DNA of 64,000 bases. Origin: Mycobacteroides chelonae. GTDB taxonomy: Bacteria; Actinomycetota; Actinomycetes; Mycobacteriales; Mycobacteriaceae. Each line of letters begins with the position of its first letter. The first letter of the stretch is position 1. Shown here one piece after another: positions 28,933 to 39,861 of the stretch. The DNA is taken from assembly GCA_014204435.1 (NCBI GenBank), contig JACHLF010000010.1:62001-126000 (forward strand), in the 5' to 3' direction. The notes under the pieces are model-generated. The model was given only the letters and a program-made list of their open reading frames with translations, was not told the origin of the DNA and did no database searches. A program made the translations under genes and the position numbers.

Positions 28933-30318
28933 TCAGATCCCGGCGGCGTGCTCCAGCTCCCTCAGCGCGGCCTCGAGGCCGTCTGCCATCTCGTCGATAT
29001 CGGCCGCAATCTCCGGTGTGGTGACGAACCCGAAATCCAGATGCTCCAGGTAGGAGAAACAGGTGATGTTGAGGGCGACGTCCATGACGGGCGGACCGAG
29101 TGGAATCAACGACTCGAGTTTGGCGCCAGCCATGTACAGCGGGAACGGCGGCCCCGGGACGTTGGAGAGCACCAGGTTGATGGGCGCCAGATTCCGGGAT
29201 AATCCACTGGCGGTATAGGCCCGCGCAGCCAGTTGCAGCAGCCCGGGCGGCGTCGTGTCCGTCAACCCCATGATCTGGTGGGCCGACATCGCCCGCGCCA
29301 TTTCCTTGGCGCCCTGTGTCCCCTCGTAGATGGCCCTGATTCGCTCGGCCGGATCGTCGATATCGGTCGCCAGAGTGACGGTCATCGAACTGACCTGATT
29401 ACCCACCACCCCATCGGTTTCCTCGGTGCGTACCGACACCGGAATCTGCACGATCAACGGTTTGTCCGGCAACTCGTCGCGCTTGGCCAGATAGTCGCGA
29501 ACCGCACCGGCAACGACGGCCAACACCACGTCGTTGACCTTGACCCTGAACGCATCCTTGAGCGCTTTGACCCGCGCCAGTTCGAGGCGGGCCCCCGAGA
29601 CCCGCCGATGCGGTGACACCGGTGCGTTGAACCGAGTGTGCGGCGCCTCGAAGTACCCGGGGGATTTGCGTTCCATGCCGAAGACCGCCAGCTGCTGACG
29701 GACGGTCTGCTGAACCAACCGGACGACCCGATAAGGCGTTTTGACGCCCACGTTGACCAGCGCGCTCAGCAGGATGCGCTCGCGGCTGGGCAGACCGAGC
29801 CCCACCAGTGATCCCACGGTGTCATCCGGCGCCGGTCGTGGCTCCGGGGCGATATCGAGCAGAATCTCGCCCAGACCGGCGCCCGAGACACCGTCGACGA
29901 TGGCGTGATGCATCTTGGTGAGCGTGGCGACGCGCCCACCCTCGACCCCCTCGATGACCCAGAGCTCCCATAGCGGCCGCGACCGATCGAGCTTGTACGA
30001 CATCAACCGGCCGACCAGTTCCTCCAGCTCCTTGCGGCCGCCGGGGGCGGGAACGCCGATGCGACGGATGTGGAAATCAGGATCGAGTTCCTCGTCCTCC
30101 ACGAACCACGGCCGGTCCAACCCCAGCGGAACATCGGTGACCCGCCATCGCAGCTGCGGCATCGACGGCAGACGCTCCACGATAAGACTGCGCACCCGCT
30201 CAAAGCTGTAATCGGGCGCATCGCCGGGGTCGAAGATCGACAACCCCCCAATGTGCATATGCCAACCCGACGTCTCGGCATGCCAGAACGCCGCATCTAC
30301 CCCAGACAGCCGCTGCAT
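28933..30318 (-). CDS. Wax ester synthase/diacylglycerol acyltransferase
   Basis: 461-residue WS/DGAT enzyme that esterifies acyl-CoA with long-chain alcohols or diacylglycerol, making storage wax esters or triacylglycerol at the membrane. The start [15 protein letters not shown] is typical, the catalytic HHAIVDG lies near residues 137-143, and the late [10 protein letters not shown] segment is the family's second hallmark. Length matches mycobacterial Tgs proteins. It lies between the flippase and GT2 genes on the opposite strand; M. tuberculosis has no tgs gene here. Confidence 0.93.
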   Translation of the reverse strand: MQRLSGVDAAFWHAETSGWHMHIGGLSIFDPGDAPDYSFERVRSLIVERLPSMPQLRWRVTDVPLGLDRPWFVEDEELDPDFHIRRIGVPAPGGRKELEELVGRLMSYKLDRSRPLWELWVIEGVEGGRVATLTKMHHAIVDGVSGAGLGEILLDIAPEPRPAPDDTVGSLVGLGLPSRERILLSALVNVGVKTPYRVVRLVQQTVRQQLAVFGMERKSPGYFEAPHTRFNAPVSPHRRVSGARLELARVKALKDAFRVKVNDVVLAVVAGAVRDYLAKRDELPDKPLIVQIPVSVRTEETDGVVGNQVSSMTVTLATDIDDPAERIRAIYEGTQGAKEMARAMSAHQIMGLTDTTPPGLLQLAARAYTASGLSRNLAPINLVLSNVPGPPFPLYMAGAKLESLIPLGPPVMDVALNITCFSYLEHLDFGFVTTPEIAADIDEMADGLEAALRELEHAAGI

Positions 30319-30428
30319 GGCCGAAACATTAGTGCGGCCGACCTTCCCTCCAGCCGGAATGACAGGACTCGTCGGAAGCGGACAGAGCCGACGCCCGCTG
30401 CCAGGTTGCCGGTGCTACCTTGATCCCA

Positions 30429-31135
30429 GTGAGAATCCCCGGGAGCAACAGCGCCAATGCTGATACCTGGCTGGTCATCCCCGCCTACAACGAGGGACCG
30501 GTCATCGCCGACGTCATCGCCGCGGCGCTCGGTACGTTCCCCAACATCGTCTGCGTGGACGACGGCAGCGCGGACCGCACCGCCGCCCTCGCACACGGCG
30601 CCGGCGCGCATGTTGTCCGTCACCCCGTGAATCTGGGGCAGGGCGCGGCCATTCAGACCGGCGTCGAATACGCGCGGGCCCAGCCCGGCGCCCAGGTCTT
30701 CGTGACGTTCGATGCCGATGGCCAGCACCAGGTCAAGGACGTGGTCGCCATGGTGGAACGGCTGCGCCTGGAAGCACTCGACATCATCGTCGGCACCCGT
30801 TTCGGTGCGGGGTCCGCCCCCGGCCACGTTCCTCTCATCAAGCGCGTCGTGCTGAAAACCGTTGTGCTGCTAAGCCCCCGCACCCGCCGCCTCAACCTGA
30901 CCGACGCCCACAACGGACTGCGCGTGTTCAACCGGACCGTCGCCAACGGCCTCAACATCACCATGAACGGCATGGGTCACGCCAGCGAGTTCATCGCGAT
31001 GATCGCCGAAAACCATTGGCGGGTAGCAGAACAACCGGTCGATATTCTCTACACCGAGTACTCGATAGCCAAGGGCCAATCGCTGATCAATGGGGTCAAC
31101 ATCATATTCGATACCGCGTTCCGCCGGAGGTTGCC

Positions 31136-31139
<4 letters not shown>
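30429..31139 (+). CDS. Family 2 glycosyltransferase (Rv3631-like)
   Basis: A cytoplasmic GT-A fold glycosyltransferase of about 236 residues. VIPAYNEGPVI, VDDGSADRT, NLGQGAAIQTG and the metal-binding FDADGQHQ are seen, as is the late GMGHASEF acceptor motif. It resembles polyprenyl-phosphate sugar transferases. The next gene, a small DUF2304 membrane protein, is coupled to it (GTGA), a common pairing in which the small protein aids membrane function. Start is unclear between GTG 30429 and TTG 30420; neither has a good ribosome site. Confidence 0.85.
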
Positions 31140-32470
<1,331 letters not shown>

Positions 32471-32492
32471 CTACAGATAGGGTCTGGCCCAA

Positions 32493-34286
32493 ATGCCTTA
32501 TGCAGTGCGAGCCCGACTTCTAGCCCACCTGAACCGTGTCGCCATTGCCGCGACGGCTCTGATCGCAGCGCAGCTCATAGTTCGCGGCGTGCTGGCGTTC
32601 GGCGGCGACTTCTATTGGGACGACCTCATCCTGGTCGGCCGCGCCGGCACCCAAGGCCTGTTCTCGCCGTCCTATCTGTTCGATGATCACGACGGGCACG
32701 TCATGCCCGCAGCCTTCCTGCTGGCGGGCGCGATCACCAAGCTCGCGCCGTTGAACTGGTTCTGGCCCGCGCTGAGCCTGGTGATCGTGCAGGCGCTGGC
32801 ATCCCTGGCACTGTTGCGCGCGTTGTGGGCAATCCTGGGCTGGCGGCCGGTGCTGCTGGTTCCACTGACGTTCGCCCTGCTCACCCCGCTGGCAGTGCCG
32901 GGCTTCACCTGGTGGGCAGCGGCGCTGAACTCCCTGCCGATGCTTACCGCAATGTGTTGGTTCGTGGCGGATGCGGTGCTGCTGGATCGCACCGGAGACC
33001 GTAGGTATGCCGCGGGGGCCATGGGCGCGTTCCTCGGCGGACTGCTGTTCTTCGAAAAGTCTGTGGTCATCCCGTTCGTAGCGTTCGCCGTGGTGGCCCT
33101 GCTGGCGTATCTGCGTGGGGACGGGTGGTCGTCACCGAAGCGAACATGGCGGCAGGGAGCAGTGCTCTGGCTTCCCGCGGGGGCACTGACCGCGGCGTGG
33201 ATCGTGCTCTACCTGATTGTGGTGGACCAGAAACGATGGAGCACCGATCTGTCGATGACATGGTCCCTGCTGCGGCGCTCATTCACCCATGGAGTGCTTC
33301 CCGGGTTGGTGGGCGGACCGTGGCGCTGGGAACGCTGGGTGCCAAGCTCGCCATGGGCCGAACCCTCGTCGTTCGTGATCGGCCTGGGAGCGTTCGCGCT
33401 TGTCGCCACCGTCCTGCTCACCTGTTATCACAAGCGGCGCCTCGGGCTGGTCTGGCTGACACTGCTCGGCTACCTGATCGCCAGCCAGGTGCCGATCTAC
33501 CTCATGCGCTCCTCGGCGTTCACGGCACTGCTTCTCGCGCAGACCTTGCGGTATCTACCGGATCTGGTGGTCGTCGCGACTCTGCTGGCCGCGGTGGGGC
33601 TCACCGCGGCGAACCGACCGAACAGCACATGCCTGGACAGTTCCGCCCGGCGCACCGGGGCGGTGACGATGGCGCTGGCCTTGTTCGTGGGGAGCAGCCT
33701 GGTCTCGACCGCCGGCTATCTGCGCAGTTGGCGCAACAACCCCGCCTCGCCGTACATCGCCAATGTCAAAGAATCGCTGGCGGCGGTAGCGGACGGGCCC
33801 GCGGTGCTCGACCAGGAAGTCGATCCCCTGGTGCTGCAAAACGTGGTGCGGCCGGAGAACCTGTTGAGCCACATGTTCGCGCTGGTCAGTCCTCGACCGG
33901 AAATTGGTTCCACCACAACGCAGTTACGCATGCTCGACCGCTACGGACACCTATTGGACGCGCAGGTCACGTGGGTACGCGCCCTCACCGAGGGGCCGGT
34001 CACCGGCTGCGGCTACCTGGTCCAGTCCACACAGACCTTGCCGCTCACCGGACCATTGCTCCCCGCGGACTGGATCGTCGAACTGAACTACCTGGCCAAT
34101 ACCGAGGGTGCGGTGTGGGCATCGTTCACCAACGGACCCAGGGTCAAGGTGCCGGTGCGCCCCGGGCTCAACCGGGTATTCATCAGACTCCCAGGTTCCG
34201 GCAATTCGCTTACCCTGCAAACGATTACCCAGTCATTGTCGCTGTGCATCGCCGTCGGGCCGGTCGGGGCGCTCGCGCCCCGGTAG
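32493..34286 (+). CDS. Polytopic membrane protein, GT-C-like (Rv3635-like)
   Basis: 597 residues. Ten or more TM helices fill the first 420 residues, and an early extracytoplasmic loop carries FYWDDLIL and DDHDGHVMPA, acid-rich sites like the catalytic aspartates of GT-C polyprenyl-dependent glycosyltransferases. The last 180 residues form a soluble, probably periplasmic beta-rich domain. The position opposite galE matches Rv3635, an essential transmembrane protein of unknown activity. A role in sugar transfer to the envelope is inference. Confidence 0.75.
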   Translation: MPYAVRARLLAHLNRVAIAATALIAAQLIVRGVLAFGGDFYWDDLILVGRAGTQGLFSPSYLFDDHDGHVMPAAFLLAGAITKLAPLNWFWPALSLVIVQALASLALLRALWAILGWRPVLLVPLTFALLTPLAVPGFTWWAAALNSLPMLTAMCWFVADAVLLDRTGDRRYAAGAMGAFLGGLLFFEKSVVIPFVAFAVVALLAYLRGDGWSSPKRTWRQGAVLWLPAGALTAAWIVLYLIVVDQKRWSTDLSMTWSLLRRSFTHGVLPGLVGGPWRWERWVPSSPWAEPSSFVIGLGAFALVATVLLTCYHKRRLGLVWLTLLGYLIASQVPIYLMRSSAFTALLLAQTLRYLPDLVVVATLLAAVGLTAANRPNSTCLDSSARRTGAVTMALALFVGSSLVSTAGYLRSWRNNPASPYIANVKESLAAVADGPAVLDQEVDPLVLQNVVRPENLLSHMFALVSPRPEIGSTTTQLRMLDRYGHLLDAQVTWVRALTEGPVTGCGYLVQSTQTLPLTGPLLPADWIVELNYLANTEGAVWASFTNGPRVKVPVRPGLNRVFIRLPGSGNSLTLQTITQSLSLCIAVGPVGALAPR

Positions 34287-34296
34287 ATTGGGCGCC

Positions 34297-35940
34297 ATGC
34301 TCGAAGAACTGGCCCTGGCCTGGACCGGTCGGCTTTCCGCACCCTTCCTGGAAAAACTGCTCGACCTGCCCGAACCCGTGACCGCCGAGGTGCAGGCCCG
34401 TCGAGGCATCAAGGTAAGGATGCCCGACGGCGTGCAGCTCGCGACCGATCACTTCCGGCCGCCCGGGCAAGATCCACTGCCCGCCGTCATCTTCCGTACG
34501 CCATACGGCAAACATGGCGCTATCAGCCAGATGTGGGCAACACTGTTGGCACGTCAAGGATTTCAAGTCGTTCTGCAGGACACGCGCGGCCAGTTCGGTT
34601 CCCAGGGGAAATTCGACGCTTTTCGACAAGAACGGGCCGATGGCTTGGCCACAGCGGCCTGGGTCCGGGAGCAGCCCTGGTGTGATGGCACCCTGGCCAC
34701 CGCAGGCCCGTCGTATCTCGGACACACTCAGTGGGCCGTGGCGCCCTACGTCGAGCCACCGCTGGCGGCCATGTGCCCGGCGATCACCACCAGCAATTTC
34801 ACCGAACTCTTCTACCCGGGCGGGGCGTTCAATCTGCACAACTTGCTGACTTGGTCCGCCTCGATCGGCTCACATGGCGGCTCCCGGATCAAACGTCTGC
34901 TGCGGACGAACGCCCTGGAGAAACAGGTGCGCCGCGCCATGGACCACCTGCCGCTGGGTAACGCCGATAACGTGGCCATAGGAAAACCAGAACCGTTCTG
35001 GCGCACCGTGACCGATCACACCAACGGTGACTACTGGGACGAGATCAACCACACCCCGGCACTCAACAAGCTGAGCACTCCGGTGAGCATGGTGACCGGG
35101 TGGTGGGACTTGCTCCTCGTCGGTCAACTACGCGACTACGACGAGTTACAGAAGGCCGATTGCCCGCGGCGAATCACCATCGGCCCGTGGGACCACGTGA
35201 AGTCACTCAAAGCGGTAGTCTCCGACAGCTTCTCGTGGCTGGCTGCGCATCTTCGGGGCGACATCTCCTCGTCACATCGCGCCAAGGTGCGCGTCTACCT
35301 ACAGAAGGCCGGCCAATGGCTCGACTTCGAGCACTGGCCACCCAGGGAATCGATACCCACTCCAGTCTACCTACAGGCAGACCACGTGCTGGATTGGCAA
35401 GCACCGCAAGGTAATGACTCCAGCGACACGTTTGCCTACGACCCGGCGGATCCCACGCCGGTAGTGGGCGGACCGCTGCTGGACACCAGGGCCGCCGGTC
35501 AGCGAGACAACTCGTCGACCGAGAAACGATCCGATGTCTTGGTTTACACCACCGCCGCGCTGACAAGCAATCTGGACCTCATCGGTCCCGTCTCGGCGTC
35601 TATCTACGCGACCACCGACAGCGGGCAGGGTGACGTATTTGTCAGGCTCTGCGATGTGGACCGAAAAGGTTTGTCTCGCAACGTTTCCGATGGAATCGTC
35701 AGACTGAACGGCGCGGCGGGCTCCCCGATCGAGGTCACCATGCATCCCACCGGTTACCGCTTCGCGCGAGGGCACCGGCTGCGAATTCAGGTCAGTGGTG
35801 GCGCCTTCCCCAATCACGCCCGCAACACCGGCTCCGGCGAGCCGCTGGCGACCGCCAGCCGCATCGTCCCGATCCACTTCGAGGTTCATCACGACAAGGA
35901 TCGACCTTCATCGGTCACACTCCCGGTCATGCGCACCTGA
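34297..35940 (+). CDS. CocE/NonD-family (peptidase S15) serine hydrolase
   Basis: 547 residues. An alpha/beta-hydrolase domain has the PAVIFRTPYGK opening and a LQDTRGQFGSQGKF oxyanion loop. The nucleophile Ser is near residue 139 in AGPSYLGHTQW (GxSYxG), an acid follows in VTGWWDLLL, and the His is in GPWDH. A C-terminal beta-jelly-roll (about 330-547) is typical of X-Pro dipeptidyl-peptidase and cocaine esterase relatives. Substrate unknown. The ATG at 34297 lies 10 bases after the previous gene; the longer overlapping frame is rejected. Its stop shares a base with the next start. Confidence 0.9.
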   Translation: MLEELALAWTGRLSAPFLEKLLDLPEPVTAEVQARRGIKVRMPDGVQLATDHFRPPGQDPLPAVIFRTPYGKHGAISQMWATLLARQGFQVVLQDTRGQFGSQGKFDAFRQERADGLATAAWVREQPWCDGTLATAGPSYLGHTQWAVAPYVEPPLAAMCPAITTSNFTELFYPGGAFNLHNLLTWSASIGSHGGSRIKRLLRTNALEKQVRRAMDHLPLGNADNVAIGKPEPFWRTVTDHTNGDYWDEINHTPALNKLSTPVSMVTGWWDLLLVGQLRDYDELQKADCPRRITIGPWDHVKSLKAVVSDSFSWLAAHLRGDISSSHRAKVRVYLQKAGQWLDFEHWPPRESIPTPVYLQADHVLDWQAPQGNDSSDTFAYDPADPTPVVGGPLLDTRAAGQRDNSSTEKRSDVLVYTTAALTSNLDLIGPVSASIYATTDSGQGDVFVRLCDVDRKGLSRNVSDGIVRLNGAAGSPIEVTMHPTGYRFARGHRLRIQVSGGAFPNHARNTGSGEPLATASRIVPIHFEVHHDKDRPSSVTLPVMRT

Positions 35941-36503
35941 TGACCATGAAATACCTTGCTGTCCTGGTATTTACCGGCATTCTGCTGGCCGCGTGCGCAG
36001 GCTCCGGGCCCTCGGAGAGTCGGCCCACCCTCATCCACGTCGGTGGCACCGGCGGCGGTGCCGAAACCAAGGTGGTGACGGCAGAAGAAGGCAAACCCGG
36101 CGCACTCGGCCAGCAGGTACGCGATGGCGATCTCGCGTTTGTGGTCACCCGGGCGACCGACGCCGCCACCGTCGGCGATCCGGCGAACCCGGCCCTGCAG
36201 GCCACCGCCACCGGCACCTTCGTCGTCATACATCTCGAGGTTCTGAACCTGGGTCAGATAACGCACTCATTCCTCGGGGACGAACAAAAACTTCGCGATG
36301 CCACCGGCACGGAGTACCGGCCCGATGGCATGGCAAACATCTTGGCGCGCAACGCTGAACAACTTGAACCGGGCGCAGAGCTCGGACCCGGCGCACAAAA
36401 ACGATCGGTGCTCGTCTACGACGTGCCGGCCGGGACGGTGCCCAAGGAGATCGACCTACACACCGACTACAAGTCCAAGGGCGCGAAGGTGCTGCTCGGC
36501 TAG
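35940..36503 (+). CDS. DUF4352-like lipoprotein
   Basis: 187-residue secreted lipoprotein: a short hydrophobic leader ending in a LLAAC lipobox (Cys at about 19), a Ser/Gly linker, and a domain with VRDGDLAFVVT, TGTFVVIHLEVLNLG and VLVYDVPAGTVP. These are the strands of the DUF4352 immunoglobulin-like fold. Such proteins sit on the outer face of the membrane; function is not known. The ATG at 35940 overlaps the CocE stop (TGATG), so the two are co-expressed. Confidence 0.8.
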   Translation: MTMKYLAVLVFTGILLAACAGSGPSESRPTLIHVGGTGGGAETKVVTAEEGKPGALGQQVRDGDLAFVVTRATDAATVGDPANPALQATATGTFVVIHLEVLNLGQITHSFLGDEQKLRDATGTEYRPDGMANILARNAEQLEPGAELGPGAQKRSVLVYDVPAGTVPKEIDLHTDYKSKGAKVLLG

Positions 36504-37060
36504 CGGCTGGGCGGAAACAGGGCGTACGCGATCTTCGAGGCGATCTGCTTCGGATCGGCGTCCTCGCGAGAATCCCTCAGCGCCCCAGTGGACCACAGTG
36601 AGACAAACCCGTGCACCAGGGACCACGCCGCGCGAGCGGCGGTGGTCTTATCGGCGGATGTCTGCTCGGGTGTGAGTGTCGCAATACCGGCGTCGAGAGC
36701 CGCAGCGGCGCGATCGCGCGCCTCGGTCAGCCGCGCGTCGGCGGAGTCCAGTAGCGCGGGTTCGAACATCACCGAGTAGTGGCCCGGGTTGACCAAGGCG
36801 AACTCGACGTAAGCCAGGGCCGAGGCGTGGAAGTCGGGACGGGCGCCGTCGAGGGCCTCGGCGAGTCGCGTGAATCCGTCGGCAGCCAGGGCCGTGAACA
36901 GTCCGCGCCGGTCACCGAAATGGTGGGCGGGCGCGGCATGCGATACGCCCGCCTCGCGCGCCAACTCCCGCAGCGACAATTCGGCGGCGCCACGGCGTGT
37001 CACCATATCGGCCGCACTGGCCAAGATGGCCGCCCGTAGATCGCCGTGGTGGTACGACAT
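36500..37060 (-). CDS. TetR-family regulator
   Basis: 186-residue repressor from the ATG at 37060. The N-terminal HTH reads SLRELAREAGVSHAAPAHHFGDRRGLF, and the rest is the all-helical ligand domain. It is divergent from a DoxX-like gene with a strong inverted repeat between them (37081-37128), so it most likely represses that gene and itself. Its 3' end overlaps the convergent lipoprotein gene by 4 bases. The ligand is unknown. Confidence 0.88.
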   Translation of the reverse strand: MSYHHGDLRAAILASAADMVTRRGAAELSLRELAREAGVSHAAPAHHFGDRRGLFTALAADGFTRLAEALDGARPDFHASALAYVEFALVNPGHYSVMFEPALLDSADARLTEARDRAAAALDAGIATLTPEQTSADKTTAARAAWSLVHGFVSLWSTGALRDSREDADPKQIASKIAYALFPPSR

Positions 37061-37080
37061 GACACCAGCATAACCCATAT

Positions 37081-37128
37081 CTTGACAGTGACTAGTTCGT
37101 GAGTATTGTCAAACTAGTCATTGACAAG
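37081..37128. promoter_or_regulatory. Inverted-repeat operator and promoter between tetR and doxX-like genes
   Basis: TGACTAGTT (37089-37097) is repeated inverted as AACTAGTCA (37112-37120). The match extends outward imperfectly from CTTGACA on the left to TGACAAG on the right. A -35 TTGACA (37082-37087) and a -10-like TATTGT (37104-37109, 16-base spacing) lie across the repeat, facing the doxX-like gene. A repressor bound here would block that promoter. Confidence 0.65.
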
Positions 37129-37141
37129 ATTGGAGATGGTC

Positions 37142-37576
37142 ATGGCTCCGTCAATCGCCTTGGCCGTGGGGACCCTGCTGGCCCGACTGACCGGTGCGCT
37201 GGGATTCGCGCCCGTCGATTCGCGGCCGGCCGCGGCAGCGGTCGGCCTCGCCGCGATGTTCACGTTGACCGGCGTCGCACACTTCGTCCCGACGATGCGT
37301 GACGCGATGATCGCCATCGTCCCGCCGCAGATTCCGGCACCCGACTTCCTGGTGGCACTGACGGGGGTGCTCGAGCTGCTCGGCGCGGTCGGCGTCTTGG
37401 TTCCTGCCACCAGGGTGCCCGCGGCCGCATGCCTGGGGGTACTGCTGGTGGCGGTGTTCCCGGCCAACGTGTACGCCGCGAGCCAGCGGTCCAACCCGCT
37501 GTGCACACCGCTGGGCTGGCGCACCGCCGAACAGCTGCTGTTTCTGGCGGCGACCGGGGTCGTCGTCTGGGGCTAG
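37142..37576 (+). CDS. DoxX-like four-helix membrane protein
   Basis: 144 residues with about four TM helices (FTLTGVAHFVPTMRDAM, VALTGVLELLGAVGVL and others), the DoxX/DUF pattern. The ATG at 37142 has GGAG six bases upstream; ATG 37136 is an alternative. Members are linked to redox stress and efflux, but the job here is not known. Expression is expected to be controlled by the divergent TetR. Ends 4 bases into the convergent CPBP gene. Confidence 0.75.
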   Translation: MAPSIALAVGTLLARLTGALGFAPVDSRPAAAAVGLAAMFTLTGVAHFVPTMRDAMIAIVPPQIPAPDFLVALTGVLELLGAVGVLVPATRVPAAACLGVLLVAVFPANVYAASQRSNPLCTPLGWRTAEQLLFLAATGVVVWG

Positions 37577-38319
37577 ATCAGGTGCCAGACCAGAACCGCG
37601 GCCAGCACTCCCATGCCGTTGAGCGACCAATGCAGGGCGATAGGAGCCAAGAGGCTGCCACTGCGGCGGCGCAGCCAGGTGAAGACAAACCCCGCGATGG
37701 CCGTGGCCACCACCGCACCCACGACTCCGGCGATCTGCGCCCACAGACCCACACCCAGCAGCCTCGTCAGGCCGACGTTGCCGGTCGTGAGGCCCAGTGA
37801 GGTCGCGATATGCCAGAAGCCGAACAGCAGCGAACCGGCCGCTGCGACACCCCGGAAGCCCCAGGCCCGAGCCATCGTCCCGTGCAGAACTCCACGGAAG
37901 GCCAGCTCCTCGGGGATCACCGTCTGCAGCGGGATCAGTACGAATGAGGCGAGCAGCGCACCCGAAACCGTTGTCGCGTAACTGCTGTTGAGGAACATGG
38001 GTCGGGTGATCGGCAGCAACAGTCCGATGCCGATCACCGCACCGACGATCACCACCGCGACGGCGGCGTACTTGGCACCGGAACGCCAGTGGTCGCGCCC
38101 CAAACCCAGCTCGGCCCAGGAATGACCGCGATAACGAATCAGTGCAAGCAGACCGATCGCGGCCACCGGGACCACGACGAAATTGGCCCACGGCGTAGTG
38201 AAGTGGGCGACCAGATTGGTGACCACGAGTACGGCGACCACGACGGCGATGTCGATGTACGTGCGCACATCCCGCAATCCATGCAAGGGCGCAGCGGCGG
38301 CCGAGGTCTGAGTAGGCAT
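37573..38319 (-). CDS. CPBP-family intramembrane glutamic metalloprotease
   Basis: 248 residues with about seven TM helices. The catalytic signatures are PEELAFRGVLHG (EExxxR), GFWHIA (FxxxH) and a late HWSLNGMG (HxxxN/B). This Abi/CAAX family includes prenyl-protein proteases and bacteriocin self-immunity proteins; the substrate is unknown. The start at 38319 follows an ORF extension that lacks family similarity. Confidence 0.85.
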   Translation of the reverse strand: MPTQTSAAAAPLHGLRDVRTYIDIAVVVAVLVVTNLVAHFTTPWANFVVVPVAAIGLLALIRYRGHSWAELGLGRDHWRSGAKYAAVAVVIVGAVIGIGLLLPITRPMFLNSSYATTVSGALLASFVLIPLQTVIPEELAFRGVLHGTMARAWGFRGVAAAGSLLFGFWHIATSLGLTTGNVGLTRLLGVGLWAQIAGVVGAVVATAIAGFVFTWLRRRSGSLLAPIALHWSLNGMGVLAAVLVWHLI

Positions 38320-38485
38320 CCGGTCCAGAATACCGGCGGTCCCGTCGGCCCAGGTCAGAGTGTGATCCAGTCGTACCAGCCGAGCAACGGCACACCTGGG
38401 GCGTTTCCCCTGTGCCCCACTGTGGCCGTGCCCACAGCGGCGCGCTAGCCGGAACAGGATAGACCTTCCCGTAAGTTCTGGAATC

Positions 38486-39178
38486 GTGCTCACCCTGTTG
38501 CTGGCGTTCGCGGGATTTGCCTGCCTGGACGCCCTCAACGTGCTCAACATCGGCATCGCCACCACAATCGTCTACGTGACCCGGCTCGAACGCCGCTCGG
38601 CATTTCCCGGCGGCCTGAGCTTTGTCACCGGACTGTTTGTGGCGCTGTTCACGTTTGGACTGGCGACCGTGCTCGGGGTGCGCTCACTCACCGATGTCGC
38701 CGGCGGCGCGGATATCACCCCGTCCACCCGGTACTGGGCCCAACTGGTCATCGGCATCCTGCTGATCGCGGTAGCGGCGCTGACCTGGTTCACCGAACCG
38801 GTGACCCCGCCGTGGATTCGCACCATCGCGCGGCGCCATCCGTGGATTCTCGCGCTGGTCGGCCTGGCACTGGGACTGGTGGAGGCCCCTACCTCGGTGC
38901 CGTATCTGAGCGCGCTGGCGATGCTCGCCTCCCGTCACCCGCTGCCGTCGATGTGGCCGCTGCTGTTGGTCGGCTACTGCACGATCGCGATACTACCCAG
39001 CCTGCTGATTCTCGTGCTCTCCACGCGCCGTTCTCCGCGCGCGCGGAGAGTGCAACGCGGGCTGGTCCGGACGGTGACGCGACACGGTCCCACCGCAATT
39101 CGGGTGATTTTCCTGTGCCTAGGGGTCGTCCTCATCGTCAGTGCACTGGTGCATCACAGTGCACTCGGCCTTGCCTGA
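38486..39178 (+). CDS. GAP-family (Sap-like) membrane protein
   Basis: 230 residues, six TM helices in two groups of three separated by a short basic loop (RTIARRHPW). The N-terminal LDALNVLNIGIATTIV and mid LGLVEAPTSVPYL segments fit the GAP/Sap (sulfolipid-1-addressing protein) family linked with export of glycopeptidolipids and sulfolipids in mycobacteria. No such lipid genes adjoin. GTG start at 38486. Confidence 0.7.
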   Translation: MLTLLLAFAGFACLDALNVLNIGIATTIVYVTRLERRSAFPGGLSFVTGLFVALFTFGLATVLGVRSLTDVAGGADITPSTRYWAQLVIGILLIAVAALTWFTEPVTPPWIRTIARRHPWILALVGLALGLVEAPTSVPYLSALAMLASRHPLPSMWPLLLVGYCTIAILPSLLILVLSTRRSPRARRVQRGLVRTVTRHGPTAIRVIFLCLGVVLIVSALVHHSALGLA

Positions 39179-39438
39179 GCAGCGACGGCGCCTCAAAAAA
39201 TTCGACTGACCATCCGCTGTGCCCAACCCCACGATGAGCACAGCGTTTGACCAGCCGACGCGTTCGGCATTGGTTAGCCGGACGAACACCCGGGACATTA
39301 CTGTCAGTAAATAGAGCTTGTCAATTACTTATCCTTTCGATACGTTGCATTGGCTCAGACACACACAGACCTACGGTGAACAGCACAGCATCTACGTGTA
39401 TCGTTGGGCAGCAGATCGACAGCATGTAAGGGGGTTCC
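39179..39438. other. Intergenic stretch before the XRE regulator
   Basis: 260 bases without a gene, noticeably richer in A/T than the surrounding DNA (for example CTGTCAGTAAATAGAGCTTGT near 39300). It must carry the promoter of the XRE gene at 39439. No copy of the tRNA-Thr 3' end, which would mark an attachment site, is visible. Confidence 0.4.
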
Positions 39439-39861
39439 GTGCCGGACTTTGCACAACGGTTGAGCCATTTGTTTGCCACCGTGCATCCGGCCGGGCGCGG
39501 CCCCTACACCCTGAACGAGGTAGTGGCAGCACTCGGCGATCACGGCGTCGAGGTGTCATCGCCCTATCTGTCGCTCTTACGTAAGGGCGAACGATCCAAC
39601 CCCGCCCCGGAGATCGTCACCGCGCTCGCGGAGTTCTTTCAGGTCAGCCCCGCCTACTTCTACGACTCTGATTACGCGGCGTCCGTGAATCGCGATCTGG
39701 ATTGGCTTGTCCAGCTGCGTGATTCAAAGGTGCGCGAAATCGCGCAACGAAGCTACGCGCTATCCGAGAACAGTCGACAGGCGATCGCCGACATGGTCGA
39801 TCACTTGCGCAAGGTCGAGGGCATCCCCGACAAGGAGGCCGGGGCCTCTAAGCCGTTTTGA
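39439..39861 (+). CDS. XRE-family HTH regulator, EspR-like
   Basis: 140 residues from GTG 39439, with an AAGGGGG site just upstream. The HTH half has RLSHLFATVHPAGRGPYTLNE, SSPYLSLLRKGERSNPAPE and LAEFFQVSPAYFYD. The order and many residues parallel M. tuberculosis EspR, the nucleoid-type regulator of ESX-1, but it is one of many such paralogues and not its orthologue. The second half, with RDLDWLVQLRDSKVREIAQR, probably dimerises. It converges on, and overlaps by 61 bases, a DUF6545 membrane protein gene of an ImmA cassette, and is probably its regulator. Confidence 0.82.
   Translation: MPDFAQRLSHLFATVHPAGRGPYTLNEVVAALGDHGVEVSSPYLSLLRKGERSNPAPEIVTALAEFFQVSPAYFYDSDYAASVNRDLDWLVQLRDSKVREIAQRSYALSENSRQAIADMVDHLRKVEGIPDKEAGASKPF

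Noticed and set aside
33125..34381. A 418-codon frame overlapping the Rv3635-like gene
   Set aside because: Same-strand shadow in another frame of a well supported membrane protein; its product is Arg/Gly-rich with no motifs.
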